A model generated the notes under the pieces. The model searched no databases and had not been told where the DNA came from. It saw nothing but the letters and a program-made list of their open reading frames with translations. Below are positions 51,201-56,637 of a stretch of DNA of 64,000 bases, piece after piece; the first letter of the stretch is position 1, and every line of letters begins with the position of its first letter. A program made the translations under genes and the position numbers. The DNA comes from Antedon mediterranea (lineage: Eukaryota; Echinodermata; Crinoidea; Comatulida; Antedonidae). The stretch lies in NCBI RefSeq assembly GCF_964355755.1, contig NC_092679.1:22880432-22944431 (forward strand), read 5' to 3'.

Positions 51201-53094
51201 CACTATTTGCGTGCGTTCTGTCGCTTTGACTTCCATTCACAAGAGGGTTCTTATTATCATTTTCATCTTGCCATAGTAACTTGTCCCTTCCTTTACCTGC
51301 ACTAGAGAAGCGTACCAGAGGAGCCTCCGACAGTTCAGCTAATTCCAATGGGTGATCAAACGTTCGTTCTCTAGTAGGAGTCTGCGTGGTCCCGCCAGCA
51401 GCTTTCATTATCCATAAAATATCATAACTACACGACGACGTTGCTCTCGTCGTCGCTGATACTGGCATTATCGGAGCGTATTCGACCAATCCGTCATCCC
51501 GTAGTTTGGGCAGTTGTCGGCGAGCAAGTCTCGACTGAACAGCTCGCATAACCCCATCCTCATCCATTTGTAATTCCACTTGATCGACAGCCGTAATAAG
51601 TGGAGCGATTCTGGATGGACCCATCGCGGATGCTAGCACAGCGCATACTTCCAAAGATGGCTGCCGTACTCTTCGCTTTGAATCACTAAGTGTTGGCGCG
51701 ATCTCTCTAGATAGTTCGCCAAGATCAAATTCGTTACTTGGAAATTTCAAAAGCGCTGCGATCGTTATATTCAATACGCCCTCACGAATGCTAGACTTCT
51801 TGTTCTGTAAGCTTTCGAAAAGCACGACTAGAACGGGTTGCGGTGAAAGTATTTGCATCAATTGCATCATGATTTGCATTATAGTTTGTCGAACAACAAC
51901 CATTGCGTCGCCAAATTTTTTACTTAACGCATTTATTAGTAATTTCAAGAACGGTTTAATATCCATTTTTAATTTGTTCACCAACACTTGGAAAATATCT
52001 AACGCGCCCTGAACAACTTTGAAATTAGTATCGTCTAAGAGATTACAAATAAAGCCGACAATAGTTTGAAATTCTTGCATAATCCTGGTGTTGTCGGGAA
52101 AGTCCTGCAATACAGAGCGGAGTTCCCCTACTCCTTTGAAGCGAACCTTCCATTCTTCATCTGATAATTGTCTTGTCAGTGCGTCGGTCAGAATCACTAC
52201 ATCATGATTGAATTTATTTGATTGTCTGACCAAAACACGAATTCGTTTAGATGAATCTGCTGATGGCGGTACGGAATTTGAAATATCAATTTCTGAAATA
52301 TCACTACGTGCACTTGATATACTCGCTCTACTTGACTTACGATAGTACGCCTGCCGCACTGGCGGCGTAAATTTATCTACGTATGAACAGAACTCATCTT
52401 CGCCAACCAAATTTTGTACGCGTTCTAAAGTACATCTTACAATTTCTGAATTTTCTCTATTATTGTCTGACAATTTACGAGCTAATGAATGAGAAACGCT
52501 CGACAAGTCTTCTTTTGCGAACTCGGGAGTTAATAACATTGGTAGTAGTTTAGTAGTTTCGGTTCTAATATTAGGATCTTCACTCTCCAGTCCATAAATT
52601 ACAACTGCGTTCAAAATTTGCCGTACATTTTGCGTATTTTTCATGTAAACATGAATAGTTTGAATTACCGATTTTCTTACTGTAACTTTAGTATCGCCAA
52701 GATTGCTGATTAACTGTGGTAAAACGTAGGCCATGCATTTATCGAGCTCACTATTCAAATGAGGTATTACGTCCGAAATAAGTTGTATACTTTCATGTCT
52801 GACATCCCAGTCAGAGTCAACAAGAATGGTCTGTAATCGTTTGAAAAATATTGAGCAGTCCTGAAAAGGTAATTGTCCATCATTACTGTGTATGCTGCTA
52901 CGTAATGAATTTAAAACCTCAGTTTTGTGAAATGAATTGTTATCTTCTAACCGATGAAGAATCTCATTCTCTTCCATGCTTTGAGAAGATTTTAAATCAC
53001 CTATCATTTGTCGATGATCGCCTCGATGGTCCTCACGAAGAACATCACGGTCGCCGAGATTGTGTACGTTTGGCCTGGCAACCGTTCCGGCCAT
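12044..53094 (-). CDS. TOGARAM1: TOGARAM1 (crescerin), whole coding span, 20 exons
   Basis: Exons in order: 53094-51187, 46590-46437, 44438-44316, 41247-41074, 35069-34843, 34434-34220, 33469-33186, 32806-32696, 32356-32226, 31439-31004, 30532-30412, 28751-28620, 28169-27977, 26775-26627, 26369-26214, 25526-25385, 23850-23536, 23261-23045, 22491-22405, 12294-12044. All introns are GT-AG, all phases agree, and the total of 5,526 nt encodes 1,841 residues; human TOGARAM1 is about 1,720. TOG1 is about residues 70-245, TOG2 295-540, TOG3 1300-1552 and TOG4 1580-1841. Each TOG domain keeps a Trp in its first HEAT loop (SDWDVR, EEWKVR, DDWEMK, TEWMVR), the position TOG domains use to contact tubulin. 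Known family role: a TOG array acting on axonemal and primary-cilium microtubules. The start is the first in-frame ATG after an in-frame TAA at 53110-53112. Exon borders were read by eye; a missed small exon or alternative exon in the linker is possible. Confidence 0.93.
12687..13680. mobile_element. CAGTAGA-type inverted-repeat element containing the minisatellite
   Basis: The left end reads ACAGTAGAGCCTCTATTAAG followed by GGGACACTTTTTTG; the right end reads in reverse ACTGTAGATCTCCTTGGTTG then GAGGACCTCTATTCAG. Internal blocks of about 180 bp (starting AGATCTACTGTAT) occur two and a half times. Fragments of the same end occur near 14686, 14870, 42047 and 62216. Confidence 0.6.
12950..13646. 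repeat. 21/22-bp minisatellite (GTCCCCAGTATAGAGATAG type)
   Basis: A small block at 12957-13008 and a large block at 13150-13646 with about 23 units of AGTATAGAGATAGGTGTCCCC, some with one extra T (22 bp). It lies in TOGARAM1 intron 19. Open frames across it (GTPISILGTPISIL) are products of the repeat, not genes. Confidence 0.95.
14544..14826. repeat. Direct repeat pair of about 90 bp
   Basis: Two diverged copies (14544-14636, 14738-14826) share TTTGCAATGACATATC, ATCATGTTTCATGTTTGAAT and CAACATCA. Between them is a fragment of the CAGTAGAACCTCTAATA transposon end. Confidence 0.8.
15580..15980. repeat. About 130-bp tandem repeat, three diverged units
   Basis: Each unit has CTTAGCAGAATTATCATTTT (or CTCAGAATTATC), a TTTGGTATT stretch, TTCAGAAAATGA and ACATTCCATACA. 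In TOGARAM1 intron 19. Confidence 0.8.
17857..17972. mobile_element. MITE, GCTTGGTTCCCACTAG family, partial copy 2
   Basis: Contains ATCGCTTGTGATTGGTCAA and the right end GCGCCCTAGTGGGAATCAAG; the left end (GCTAGGGCGCTACATATC) is decayed. It lies in TOGARAM1 intron 19. Confidence 0.65.
19763..19900. mobile_element. MITE, CTCTGTCTACACTATCAAA family, copy 2 (right end unclear)
   Basis: Shares CTCTGTCTACACTATCAAAC, TAGTTTGACAAAAAGTGTGA and the TATGGTAGTGATATGCC repeats with the copy at 26.85 kb. A shorter relic lies at about 968-1027. Confidence 0.65.
20471..21102. mobile_element. Harbinger-like TIR element, 632 bp
   Basis: Perfect 18-bp inverted ends TACCCCTTTTACACCGCC (20471-20488 and 21085-21102) flanked by TAA on both sides (20468-20470 and 21103-21105). 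A TAA duplication fits the PIF/Harbinger group. The interior repeats CCCGGGT/ACCCGGG motifs and is GC-richer than its surroundings; small open frames there do not look like a transposase. Confidence 0.8.
21095..21145. repeat. Perfect palindrome, 23-bp arms
   Basis: AAGGGGTATAAAACAAAAGA plus AAT, a 5-base ATACG centre, then the exact reverse complement. The left arm overlaps the end of the Harbinger-like element. Confidence 0.95.
22405..22491 (-). CDS. TOGARAM1: TOGARAM1 exon 19: TOG4
   Basis: Acceptor TTTTACTTAG and donor AGTG|GTAAGT, phase 1 on both sides. Encodes DPPVLVQPFCNATEYGN and TRVKPPMIKKLS. The family shows a similar QPF and K-P/D-M-EKL pattern here. It was found from phase and family knowledge. 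Confidence 0.88.
22817..22928 (+). repeat. GGTC-microsatellite repeat family, copy 1
   Basis: ACGCGACTCTATAGTTCACT, a (TCGG)n/(TCTG) core, then CCGGTATCACTATGCG and a GTCGCGTGCT-type flank in reverse. It lies in TOGARAM1 intron 18. Confidence 0.8.
23045..23261 (-). CDS. TOGARAM1: TOGARAM1 exon 18: TOG4
   Basis: The acceptor follows an uninterrupted 16-T tract; donor is ATGG|GTTAGT, phase 0 in and 1 out. Encodes VFDAFVLRLQDPNSKVNVQ, EEIVPRLAEYLPAVI and SEILDLLMKYM. The pattern matches the TOG4 core of TOGARAM1. Confidence 0.9.
23536..23850 (-). CDS. TOGARAM1: TOGARAM1 exon 17: TOG3-TOG4 spacer and start of TOG4
   Basis: Acceptor TTTTCTATAG and donor GAAG|GTAATT, phase 0 on both sides, 105 codons. 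A Ser-rich basic spacer (SARAKRGVSNSRLNSSSNS, VKKGRRSGKVEEQYA) leads into TOG4, whose loop reads LSSTEWMVRLKGIQTLQD. Confidence 0.92.
25385..25526 (-). CDS. TOGARAM1: TOGARAM1 exon 16: end of TOG3
   Basis: Acceptor TTTTTCTAG and donor CAG|GTATAC, phase 2 in and 0 out. Encodes RYYGRKIFHALIHHEDFD, the basic RLLKKHVNAKDLTSL and RDILENIRTKVSYVQ. It closes TOG3. Confidence 0.88.
26214..26369 (-). CDS. TOGARAM1: TOGARAM1 exon 15: TOG3
   Basis: Acceptor ATACAGTAG and donor CTAG|GTAATG, phase 2 on both sides. Encodes SRNGNVTKSTALNVGRIVD and further helices ending VAAAKFTLDASQET. It continues the TOG3 helices. Confidence 0.88.
26627..26775 (-). CDS. TOGARAM1: TOGARAM1 exon 14: TOG3
   Basis: Acceptor TGATTTAAG and donor GCAG|GTAATG, phase 0 in and 2 out. 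Encodes DLDKICKTLLPKNGEASG, FIRDATEKTMQNMVENV and TLQKALTSVLQGGS. This is typical TOG/HEAT sequence. Confidence 0.88.
26851..26994. mobile_element. MITE, CTCTGTCTACACTATCAAA family, copy 1
   Basis: 144 bp with ends CTCTGTCTGCACTATCAAAC and AGTTTGATAGTGTAGACATA. It has repeated inner motifs CAAATATGGTAGTGATATG and CAAATATGACATC. It lies in TOGARAM1 intron 13, next to SINE copy 2. Confidence 0.75.
27098..27408 (-). mobile_element. tRNA-Leu/Ser-derived SINE, copy 2
   Basis: Reverse-complement copy of the 4.06-4.38 kb element in TOGARAM1 intron 13, with a 2-base deletion in the GTCCCCAGTG region and few other differences. The same A and B boxes, the acceptor-like stem and the AATTC-type tail are present. 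Confidence 0.82.
27977..28169 (-). CDS. TOGARAM1: TOGARAM1 exon 13: TOG3
   Basis: Acceptor CTATCCAG and donor ATAAG|GTACTT, phase 2 in and 0 out. Completes the Trp of DDWEMKVDG and encodes HEAT-like helices (MNYVRRLSAYHSNVLSSQ, VSLMAIKTFGDLFVSMK). Confidence 0.9.
28620..28751 (-). CDS. TOGARAM1: TOGARAM1 exon 12: start of TOG3
   Basis: Acceptor GTAACAG and donor ATTG|GTAAGT, phase 2 on both sides. Encodes MPPELKSPPSTMREEAQED, then KPFNNPDNALRDALSYLANDD and the first part of the TOG3 tubulin-loop Trp codon, which is split across the intron. Confidence 0.85.
30412..30532 (-). CDS. TOGARAM1: TOGARAM1 exon 11 (linker before TOG3)
   Basis: Acceptor TTTTTCTTTCAG and donor AAAAT|GTAAGC, phase 1 in and 2 out. 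The product is Pro/Ser/Thr-rich (ATPITPRLSPKTNDNSVS, then TEFSTPLTITYKPPVSRT). No domain is recognised. It was identified from splice sites and phase. Confidence 0.78.
31004..31439 (-). CDS. TOGARAM1: TOGARAM1 exon 10: long charged helix
   Basis: Acceptor TTTTGTAG and donor GATG|GTAATT, phase 0 in and 1 out; residues 1110-1254. About 125 residues are almost only Glu, Lys, Arg and Gln without Pro or Gly except one IEGKKKK spot (REELERLLKEQEIEERQF, KEREEKLRLEREQRQRER). This predicts a coiled coil or a stable single alpha helix between TOG2 and TOG3. It ends KLKEIDSFVID. Confidence 0.88.
31573..32126. mobile_element. MITE, TTAAAGATGTATT family, copy 2
   Basis: 554 bp with ends TTAAAGATGTATTGTCCC and GGGATAATACATCTTTAA, again with TTAA at both borders. 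It fills most of the 786-bp TOGARAM1 intron 9. Confidence 0.83.
32226..32356 (-). CDS. TOGARAM1: TOGARAM1 exon 9 (linker)
   Basis: Acceptor TTTTCTTATAG and donor GAG|GTATAC, phase 1 in and 0 out. Encodes GVFGQGSDSNLDGPVRKI and ends in the acidic stretch FEDSDEE. It lies just outside a 554-bp MITE that fills most of intron 9. Confidence 0.84.
32696..32806 (-). CDS. TOGARAM1: TOGARAM1 exon 8 (linker)
   Basis: Acceptor ATACTTTAG and donor AAAG|GTAAAG, phase 1 on both sides. Encodes AQTTPLSMASVNHIGGIDL, then TDDGQPSNHRDIGVVVGK. It was found from splice sites and phase, because no long open frame marks it. Confidence 0.75.
33186..33469 (-). CDS. TOGARAM1: TOGARAM1 exon 7 (linker)
   Basis: Acceptor TTTTTAAG and donor CAAG|GTAAT, phase 2 in and 1 out. 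Begins GKKTNTADSPFTGKP, includes EPNPFEYKPTSGATF and ends in the basic run KKTARERRRQ. This is disordered linker sequence. Confidence 0.87.
33538..33737. mobile_element. MITE, AGGGATCATG family, copy 1
   Basis: Starts AGGGATCACATCAAAATTAA and ends ATGTTGTCATGGTCCCTT; CTGCAGTAACTA and AGTTACTGCAG motifs face inward. It lies in TOGARAM1 intron 6. Confidence 0.75.
34000..34045. repeat. Short tandem duplication
   Basis: GAATGTATGACTTAAGTACG followed by GACA is repeated twice in TOGARAM1 intron 6. Confidence 0.8.
34220..34434 (-). CDS. TOGARAM1: TOGARAM1 exon 6 (linker)
   Basis: Acceptor TTTACATAG directly before METSLQRLRASADKRKKK; phase 0 in, phase 2 out, donor GG|GTAAAA. The product is basic at the start and Ser/Thr-rich later, ending SKSSPKKKG. 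The ATG at its first codon is internal, not a gene start. Confidence 0.87.
34843..35069 (-). CDS. TOGARAM1: TOGARAM1 exon 5 (linker)
   Basis: Acceptor ATACTGTAG and donor CTTG|GTAAGC, phase 1 in and 0 out. The product is Pro/Ser/Lys-rich (DPLSTYHPGDFYRN, SPIPLKPALVGKVNR) and ends in an acidic run DDEDL. The ATG seen further upstream in the same frame is intronic. Confidence 0.87.
35363..37350 (-). pseudogene. LINE reverse transcriptase pseudogene
   Basis: The frame from RPQTPWYTDEIRKQKK runs to a TGA just after KKTGLN (36696-36698). The same frame continues for about 35 codons (EVLKNYRPVSNLSF), shifts near 36590 into the frame with YQSAYKANHSVETALL, then meets a TAG at 35822-35824 where family members would have Gln. 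The rest reads in frame to NIKHTSLSSHFKSLLKTH. This gives at least two nonsense changes and one frameshift. Confidence 0.85.
37351..39144. mobile_element. 1.8-kb TIR DNA transposon inside the LINE, TA target duplication
   Basis: The ends are 30-bp inverted repeats (37351-37380 and 39115-39144; start CAGTACTGGTCAGAG) that match at 29 of 30 positions. TA flanks both ends (37349-37350, 39145-39146). Removing the element and one TA restores the LINE reading frame across the join, which proves the borders. CAGT ends with a TA duplication fit the Tc1/mariner-like group. No transposase could be read, so it is nonautonomous or decayed. CGAG motifs recur just inside both ends. Confidence 0.9.
39146..39850 (-). 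pseudogene. LINE endonuclease fragment
   Basis: Endonuclease/exonuclease/phosphatase-fold fragment: GGVALMYKAGL, IAGDFNFHLD, HTLDLLITKS and HISDHSAVHCKL are all visible. The N-terminal catalytic part is absent. The reading ends at IIDKLAPT, where the 1.8-kb transposon begins, and the LINE frame resumes on its other side with KSRLVTIRPQTPWY. Confidence 0.85.
40205..40475. repeat. Direct duplication around a long T-rich tract
   Basis: CATTCACTACAAAGGAAAAT-type sequence and AATACAACATTACCTA occur on both sides of a nearly pure T/A tract at 40306-40370. It lies in TOGARAM1 intron 4. Confidence 0.8.
41074..41247 (-). CDS. TOGARAM1: TOGARAM1 exon 4 (linker)
   Basis: Acceptor TTTTTTACAG and donor ACAG|GTTTG, phase 1 on both sides. 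Encodes ESNTLDMSNNHKYVPSFA followed by a basic and serine-rich stretch ending KKKEDSRTG. This is linker sequence with no recognised domain. Confidence 0.85.
44103..44284. mobile_element. 182-bp Tc1/pogo-type MITE
   Basis: 22-bp inverted ends starting CAGTCAACTATCC, with one mismatch, flanked by TA on both sides (44101-44102, 44285-44286). It sits about 30 bases from the TOGARAM1 exon 3 donor. A similar end occurs near 60615 (CAGTCAACTCTCTTATACGG). Confidence 0.85.
44316..44438 (-). CDS. TOGARAM1: TOGARAM1 exon 3 (linker)
   Basis: Acceptor TTCTTTTTAG and donor GAG|GTATTT, phase 1 on both sides. Encodes a short stretch starting GSYRQMHLDMLKRASLSG and ending SAPPTERG. No domain is recognised. 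A 182-bp inverted-repeat element ends only about 30 bases beyond the donor. Confidence 0.82.
44669..44772. repeat. Hairpin with perfect 26-bp arms
   Basis: The left arm 44669-44694 (GGTTAAATATAAGATTTGAC to CATCCCC) and right arm 44747-44772 are exact reverse complements around a 52-base centre. Weaker pairing (ACAGATATTGAC with CAATATCTGT) extends the hairpin outward. Confidence 0.92.
45258..45340 (+). repeat. tRNA-Ala-like pol III sequence (SINE head)
   Basis: A box TGGCGCAGCGG, an anticodon-loop-like TCTTGCAAT (TGC) and B box GAGTTCAAGATC are in the right order and spacing. Stems are imperfect and the last base of the B-box core is T instead of C, so a degenerate tRNA-derived SINE is more likely than a gene. 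Confidence 0.45.
46437..46590 (-). CDS. TOGARAM1: TOGARAM1 exon 2 (linker)
   Basis: Follows acceptor CTTACACAG and starts AAA GAT GAT GGT (KDDGKHAYRT). Phase 0 in, phase 1 out, donor CAG|GTAATG. The product is a polar, charged linker stretch (GRRRHGSKDKNVN) with no recognised domain. The frame agrees with both neighbouring exons. Confidence 0.85.
47828..48608. repeat. 25-bp minisatellite, about 31 units
   Basis: The unit ACAGACTTCACAGAGTACCATATGA repeats in TOGARAM1 intron 1. Units differ mainly at one position (ACC or ACA before ATATGA), and one unit has a 3-base CTT insertion near 48010. Confidence 0.97.
48995..49190. mobile_element. MITE, TTAAAGATGTATT family, partial copy 3
   Basis: Left end TTAAAGATGTATTGTCACC and family-like interior (GCTTTAAATTA in reverse, GCTGCCAGCCAATGG); the right end is not clear. 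It lies in TOGARAM1 intron 1. Confidence 0.65.
50580..50796. mobile_element. MITE, AGGGATCATG family, copy 2
   Basis: Starts AGGGATCATGTTGTAATC and ends AATAATTTTGATATGGTTCC, with ACTGCAGTAAA inside. It lies in TOGARAM1 intron 1. Confidence 0.75.
51040..51150 (+). repeat. Possible LINE/SINE 3' fragment
   Basis: TTTGCTTTGGGACAACCGG followed by AAAAGCGCTATATAAATTTG resembles the conserved 3' stretch (GCGCTATATAAA) of the CR1/L2 LINE at 35.3 kb. It lies just downstream of TOGARAM1 exon 1. Confidence 0.45.
51187..53094 (-). CDS. TOGARAM1: TOGARAM1 exon 1: N-terminus, TOG1 and TOG2
   Basis: Encodes residues 1-636. It starts with about 70 polar residues, then TOG1 (HEAT-like helices, key loop DSDWDVRHES), a Ser-rich spacer (RASISSARSDISEIDIS), TOG2 (loop SDEEWKVRFKG, later SDSKRRVRQPSLEV) and a low-complexity start of the linker. 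Both N-terminal TOG domains sit in one intronless block of 1.9 kb. The exon ends CAG|GTAAGG in phase 0. The open frame runs 18 codons past this donor into the intron, so a longer retained-intron product would differ only briefly. The ATG context is poor at -3 (T) but has G at +4. Confidence 0.93.
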
Positions 53095-53249
53095 CAAACA
53101 GTCATTCAATTAAGCTTTAAACAGCAACATTGAAACATTTAACATTAGATAATTTCCATGTTTACTCCAATATTTAATGCTCACACTATAAACTCGTCCT
53201 AGAAAGACGTTAATAATATATAATTTAGATATTTAGATCAACAAAAACC

Positions 53250-53345
53250 GAGTTTGGTTGCGTTGTGTCAGTTTACATGGTGAAAATGGCTGCCGTGGTC
53301 ACGTGACTTAAAGTGGTTGACACAAAGGTCAACACTTCTTCCGAT
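53250..53345 (-). promoter_or_regulatory. Likely TOGARAM1 promoter region
   Basis: This stretch lies 150-250 bases upstream of the start codon. It holds a 10-bp palindromic E-box GTCACGTGAC at 53298-53307, a YY1-like AAAATGGCTGCC at 53283-53294 and an ETS-type CTTCCG near 53337. It is less AT-rich than its surroundings. No TATA box is obvious and no clear RFX X-box was found by eye. The transcription start is unknown and a further upstream 5' exon is possible. Confidence 0.35.
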
Positions 53346-55204
53346 CCCAATACAAACTGAGATGTCACTTTTCATTCAATGTGATTACACAGACGTTTAA
53401 TTGTGTTAGAATAATAAGACTAATTTAATTAATGATTGACAAGCTAATAATAACTATGGAAGGATCATAGTAGTCTTTAATCAACTCTTGAATCAAAGTA
53501 ACTTATTTGAAAATAGATTAGTGTATCCATGGTATCATTATATGTGTAGGCCTATTTATTGTTTTTACATTATTTATCATATTTTTTTCTATTCCATATT
53601 TTGGAACACTGATTTTATTAGGTCTATTTATTGTACACTCACTAAACTATTAATTACTGTAAAGATGCATTGTGCCACAAACAAGAAATAAAGAACTTTA
53701 TAATTGTATGCCTATCAGTGTCACGGCGTTTTAATTTTTGCCACAAACAATTATTATTTTTAAAGAAATAAAATAAACAGTTAAATTCAACCAAAATACC
53801 AATGACTTCCAGACCAACGGGCTTCCAGTTGACCCGATTTCTTTAAATTAGGTTTATCAGCTGGTAATTGTTTGTTTCGATCTAATCTTTGGTGAAAGTG
53901 AATAAATTATGCATACTTTTTAAAGAGAGGCAATGATATAATAATAATAATAACGTTAAGTTGGTATCGTTATCGCCGGTATGAAGCTAGCCTATATAAT
54001 AATTAATATACATATTAAATATTAATACTGTACTAATAATAAAATGACAACTCCGTGGATGATTGGCAGTTCATCACCAATTATCAGTTTACGGTAGGCC
54101 TACAAATCCCTTGTCATAAGCATTACCAATTTAAAGGTAAATGAAACTAATCTTTGATTGAATTGATTATCTCACACGATCTCACCTATTTATATACGGG
54201 CCGCTTGTAGTTGCCAAGCAACTTGTCTAAAACACGACAGATTCGTGTTTGTGTCACTTTCGAGTATGACAAACACTGGAAGTAGTAACACATGAGGATG
54301 TGTCCATAATAATACAAGAGAAAGTTACGTAATATGATCAGAGTTCAGTTTATGTTTTCTGAAATCTGTAATATATTGAAAAATAAATATAATGGCATAT
54401 AGTTTACTTAAAATTTAACTTTTAAATTTCATTTTGTGGCGTGTTCACCGCGAATGACTAACAATACCACCCTTCCCATTACACCTGCACAAACTAATTT
54501 GCATTAACAACCCACACGGATACCAAACTGTTATAATGACAACTTCACTTCGCCGAATAATCCCCTCTTCTTGTACAACTTAATTCGGTTGTTTTAATAG
54601 TTACACGACAATGTCACACAATAGTCACTAATTGACAACAACAAATATTTATATACATTTGTTTTCTTCAAATAAACTAGATTATGTTGGGGACAATCAT
54701 CTCATATGTATGTTGAAAACGGCCCAAAAGATTAAAAATTAAAATTGTATCTTTTATTTATTTTATTTTATTTAACCCCATTCAAGAATGGAGACAAACT
54801 ATCTGCTTAAAACATGTTTATTTGATCTGGGACGGTGCGGCCGGCCATACACGCCAACTACCATAAACTTTTATTCATAACATATTAGTAGGCCTACAAT
54901 ACAATATCTTGCATGAAACGGATATTTAAAAAATACAGTACAGTGTGGAACGGTAGAATTATAATGTTAATGTAAAAGATTAACAAAATAAAAATTGAAC
55001 AGTGTAGTGTGTTGATCGCGAATGACAATACCATCTACCCCATAGCACATGTGCACACTCATTTGCATAACAACGAACGGCATACCAACGATGAGATATA
55101 AATTCTCTTCTAAAGACGTAAGAAGAGAATTCCTTTTTATTAAACATTAAATTAAATTGAGGGCGCTAAACATAAAATTTAAGCCATCAAAGCAGTTGGC
55201 GAGA

Positions 55205-55393
55205 GCCAAAAAAAAAAGATGGTAAATGTGCTCTCCCTGCCTCAGCACTAAGGCCCTGCCACAGCCTTTTGGGGTCGTTCCCACCACATCACCAGATGCA
55301 TTGATGTTGTCGCCTCATGATGTGTGGTGGAAAGGGGGACGTATGATCTGTGAACCCCAAACACAGTGGCTCGCATAGCCTTAACTCTATTCC
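55205..55393 (-). mobile_element. Possible SINE body behind the tRNA-Val-like head
   Basis: This stretch is less AT-rich than its surroundings and continues directly from the tRNA-like 3' end. It stops near a homopolymer run at 55210-55220, as retroposed copies do. No second copy is in the window, so the boundary is a guess. Confidence 0.4.
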
Positions 55394-55468
55394 ACCGACC
55401 AGCGTGGGAATCGAACCCACGACCTACGTGTTGTTAACACGACGCTCAGACAACTGAGCTAACTGATC
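55394..55468 (-). tRNA. tRNA-Val(AAC)-like gene or SINE head
   Basis: A full cloverleaf can be drawn: the acceptor stem GATCAGT pairs with GCTGGTC (two wobbles), D arm GCTC/GAGC, anticodon loop TTAACAA (anticodon AAC), T arm GTGGG-TTCGATT-CCCAC. The D loop lacks the usual GG pair and one anticodon-stem pair is T-T. A box TAGCTCAGTTG and B box GGTTCGATTCC are intact. About 190 bp of body-like sequence follows, down to a T/A-rich run near 55205-55220, which fits a tRNA-derived SINE better than a working tRNA. Confidence 0.6.
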
Positions 55469-55556
55469 ATATTGGTTTTAGCACGGTTAATAGGATATTA
55501 ATGACGTAATGATGAATTACGTAATACACGTATAAATAGACCATTATCAGCTGTTC

Positions 55557-55660
55557 CGTCATCAAGATCTTTATGGCCTAACGGGTAATGCCCAGTTTTG
55601 AGTGCTAGCAGCTGGCATTCGTACCTCTACGGATATTTTTTTTAATGATTTTTTTTTTTT
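55557..55660 (+). repeat. tRNA-like repeat unit 1 ending in T run
   Basis: Contains ATGGCCTAACGGGTAATGC (A-box-like) and GGCATTCGTACCTCTACGG (decayed B box), then T runs that would stop RNA polymerase III. A related unit lies about 285 bp downstream. Confidence 0.4.
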
Positions 55661-55842
55661 TTTTTGAAAGAGAGATATTTTAAACAAAGGTGTATATCAT
55701 TCATTTTTCCATTAAATAGACACCATAAAACCCCGAAAATAGTCCATGTGTTCCTCATTTTTTAGTAGGCCTACTCTTGGTGTGCTTCTTTTCAACGGAT
55801 AATACACGTACACTATTATCAGCTGTTCAGTCATGTTTCAGT

Positions 55843-55925
55843 TCGTGGCGCAACAGATAATGCTCAGTTTTGAGTGCTATCAGCTGGGGGGTTCGAACCT
55901 TTACGGAAGTTTTTTTTTTTTAATA
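55843..55925 (+). repeat. tRNA-like repeat unit 2 ending in T run
   Basis: GTGGCGCAACAGATAATGC (A box) and GGGGTTCGAACCTTTACGG (good B box) precede a run of about 12 T. It shares TTTTGAGTGCTA-CAGCTGG and the upstream TTATCAGCTGTTC with unit 1, so both come from one family. Confidence 0.45.
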
Positions 55926-56272
55926 TTGTATTTTTTTAAAGAGAGATATGTGACACTATAATTGTCGAACATGTCTAGTACCATACCGGTAGGTATTCAA
56001 ATAGGCCTATGCTTAATCGATGTAAAAATACTTTTAAAATAAATTCATCAATTCTCATCTTTTATTATCCCGTAAAAACTTTTATTACAATTCCTTGGAA
56101 GTCATTCTAAGAAATAAAACATTATCTGAAACCTGTAATAATTGTATAATATAAAATATTACACAATTTCTGTATGTAGTATGTTTAAGCGTATACACAC
56201 ACATTCTCACGTGCATGTCATTGCGTACACATTATGACGACAGCCTCGTTATGATGACGTTATGAAGACGTT

Positions 56273-56637
56273 AAGCTTGGTTCCCACTAGAACGTAACGC
56301 AAGGACGTAAACGCAACGCAAGCGTTTTAACCAATGACAAGTGAAGTTATAGACAGTTAAGCTTGGTTCCCACTAGAACGTAACGCAAGGACGTAAACGC
56401 AACGCAAGCGTTTTAACCAATGACAAGCGAAGTTATAGACAGTTACCAATCACAAGCGAATAAGACATCGCTTGTGATTGGTCAATTCACTTGCGTTGCG
56501 TTACGTCCTTGCGTTGCGTCGCTAGTGGGAACCACGCTTTAGCAATCACAAGCGAATAAGCCATCGCTTGTGATTGGTCAATTCACTTGCGTTGCGTTAC
56601 GTCCTTGTGTTGCGTCGCTAGTGGGAACCACGCTTTA
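56273..56637. mobile_element. MITE, GCTTGGTTCCCACTAG family, doubled-arm copy 3
   Basis: The left arm (AAGCTTGGTTCCCACTAGAA and on) occurs twice in tandem (from 56273 and 56358). The right arm (GTGATTGGTCAATTCACTTG to GCTAGTGGGAACCACGCTTT) also occurs twice (ending 56541 and 56637). Left and right arms are inverted relative to each other. Confidence 0.8.

Noticed and set aside
51788-52012. Plus-strand frames inside exon 1
   Set aside because: They are antisense shadows of the TOG2 coding sequence.
53095-53109. TOGARAM1 start at 53109
   Set aside because: The codon there is TTG, not ATG. The first in-frame ATG is at 53094, so the extra five residues are not supported.
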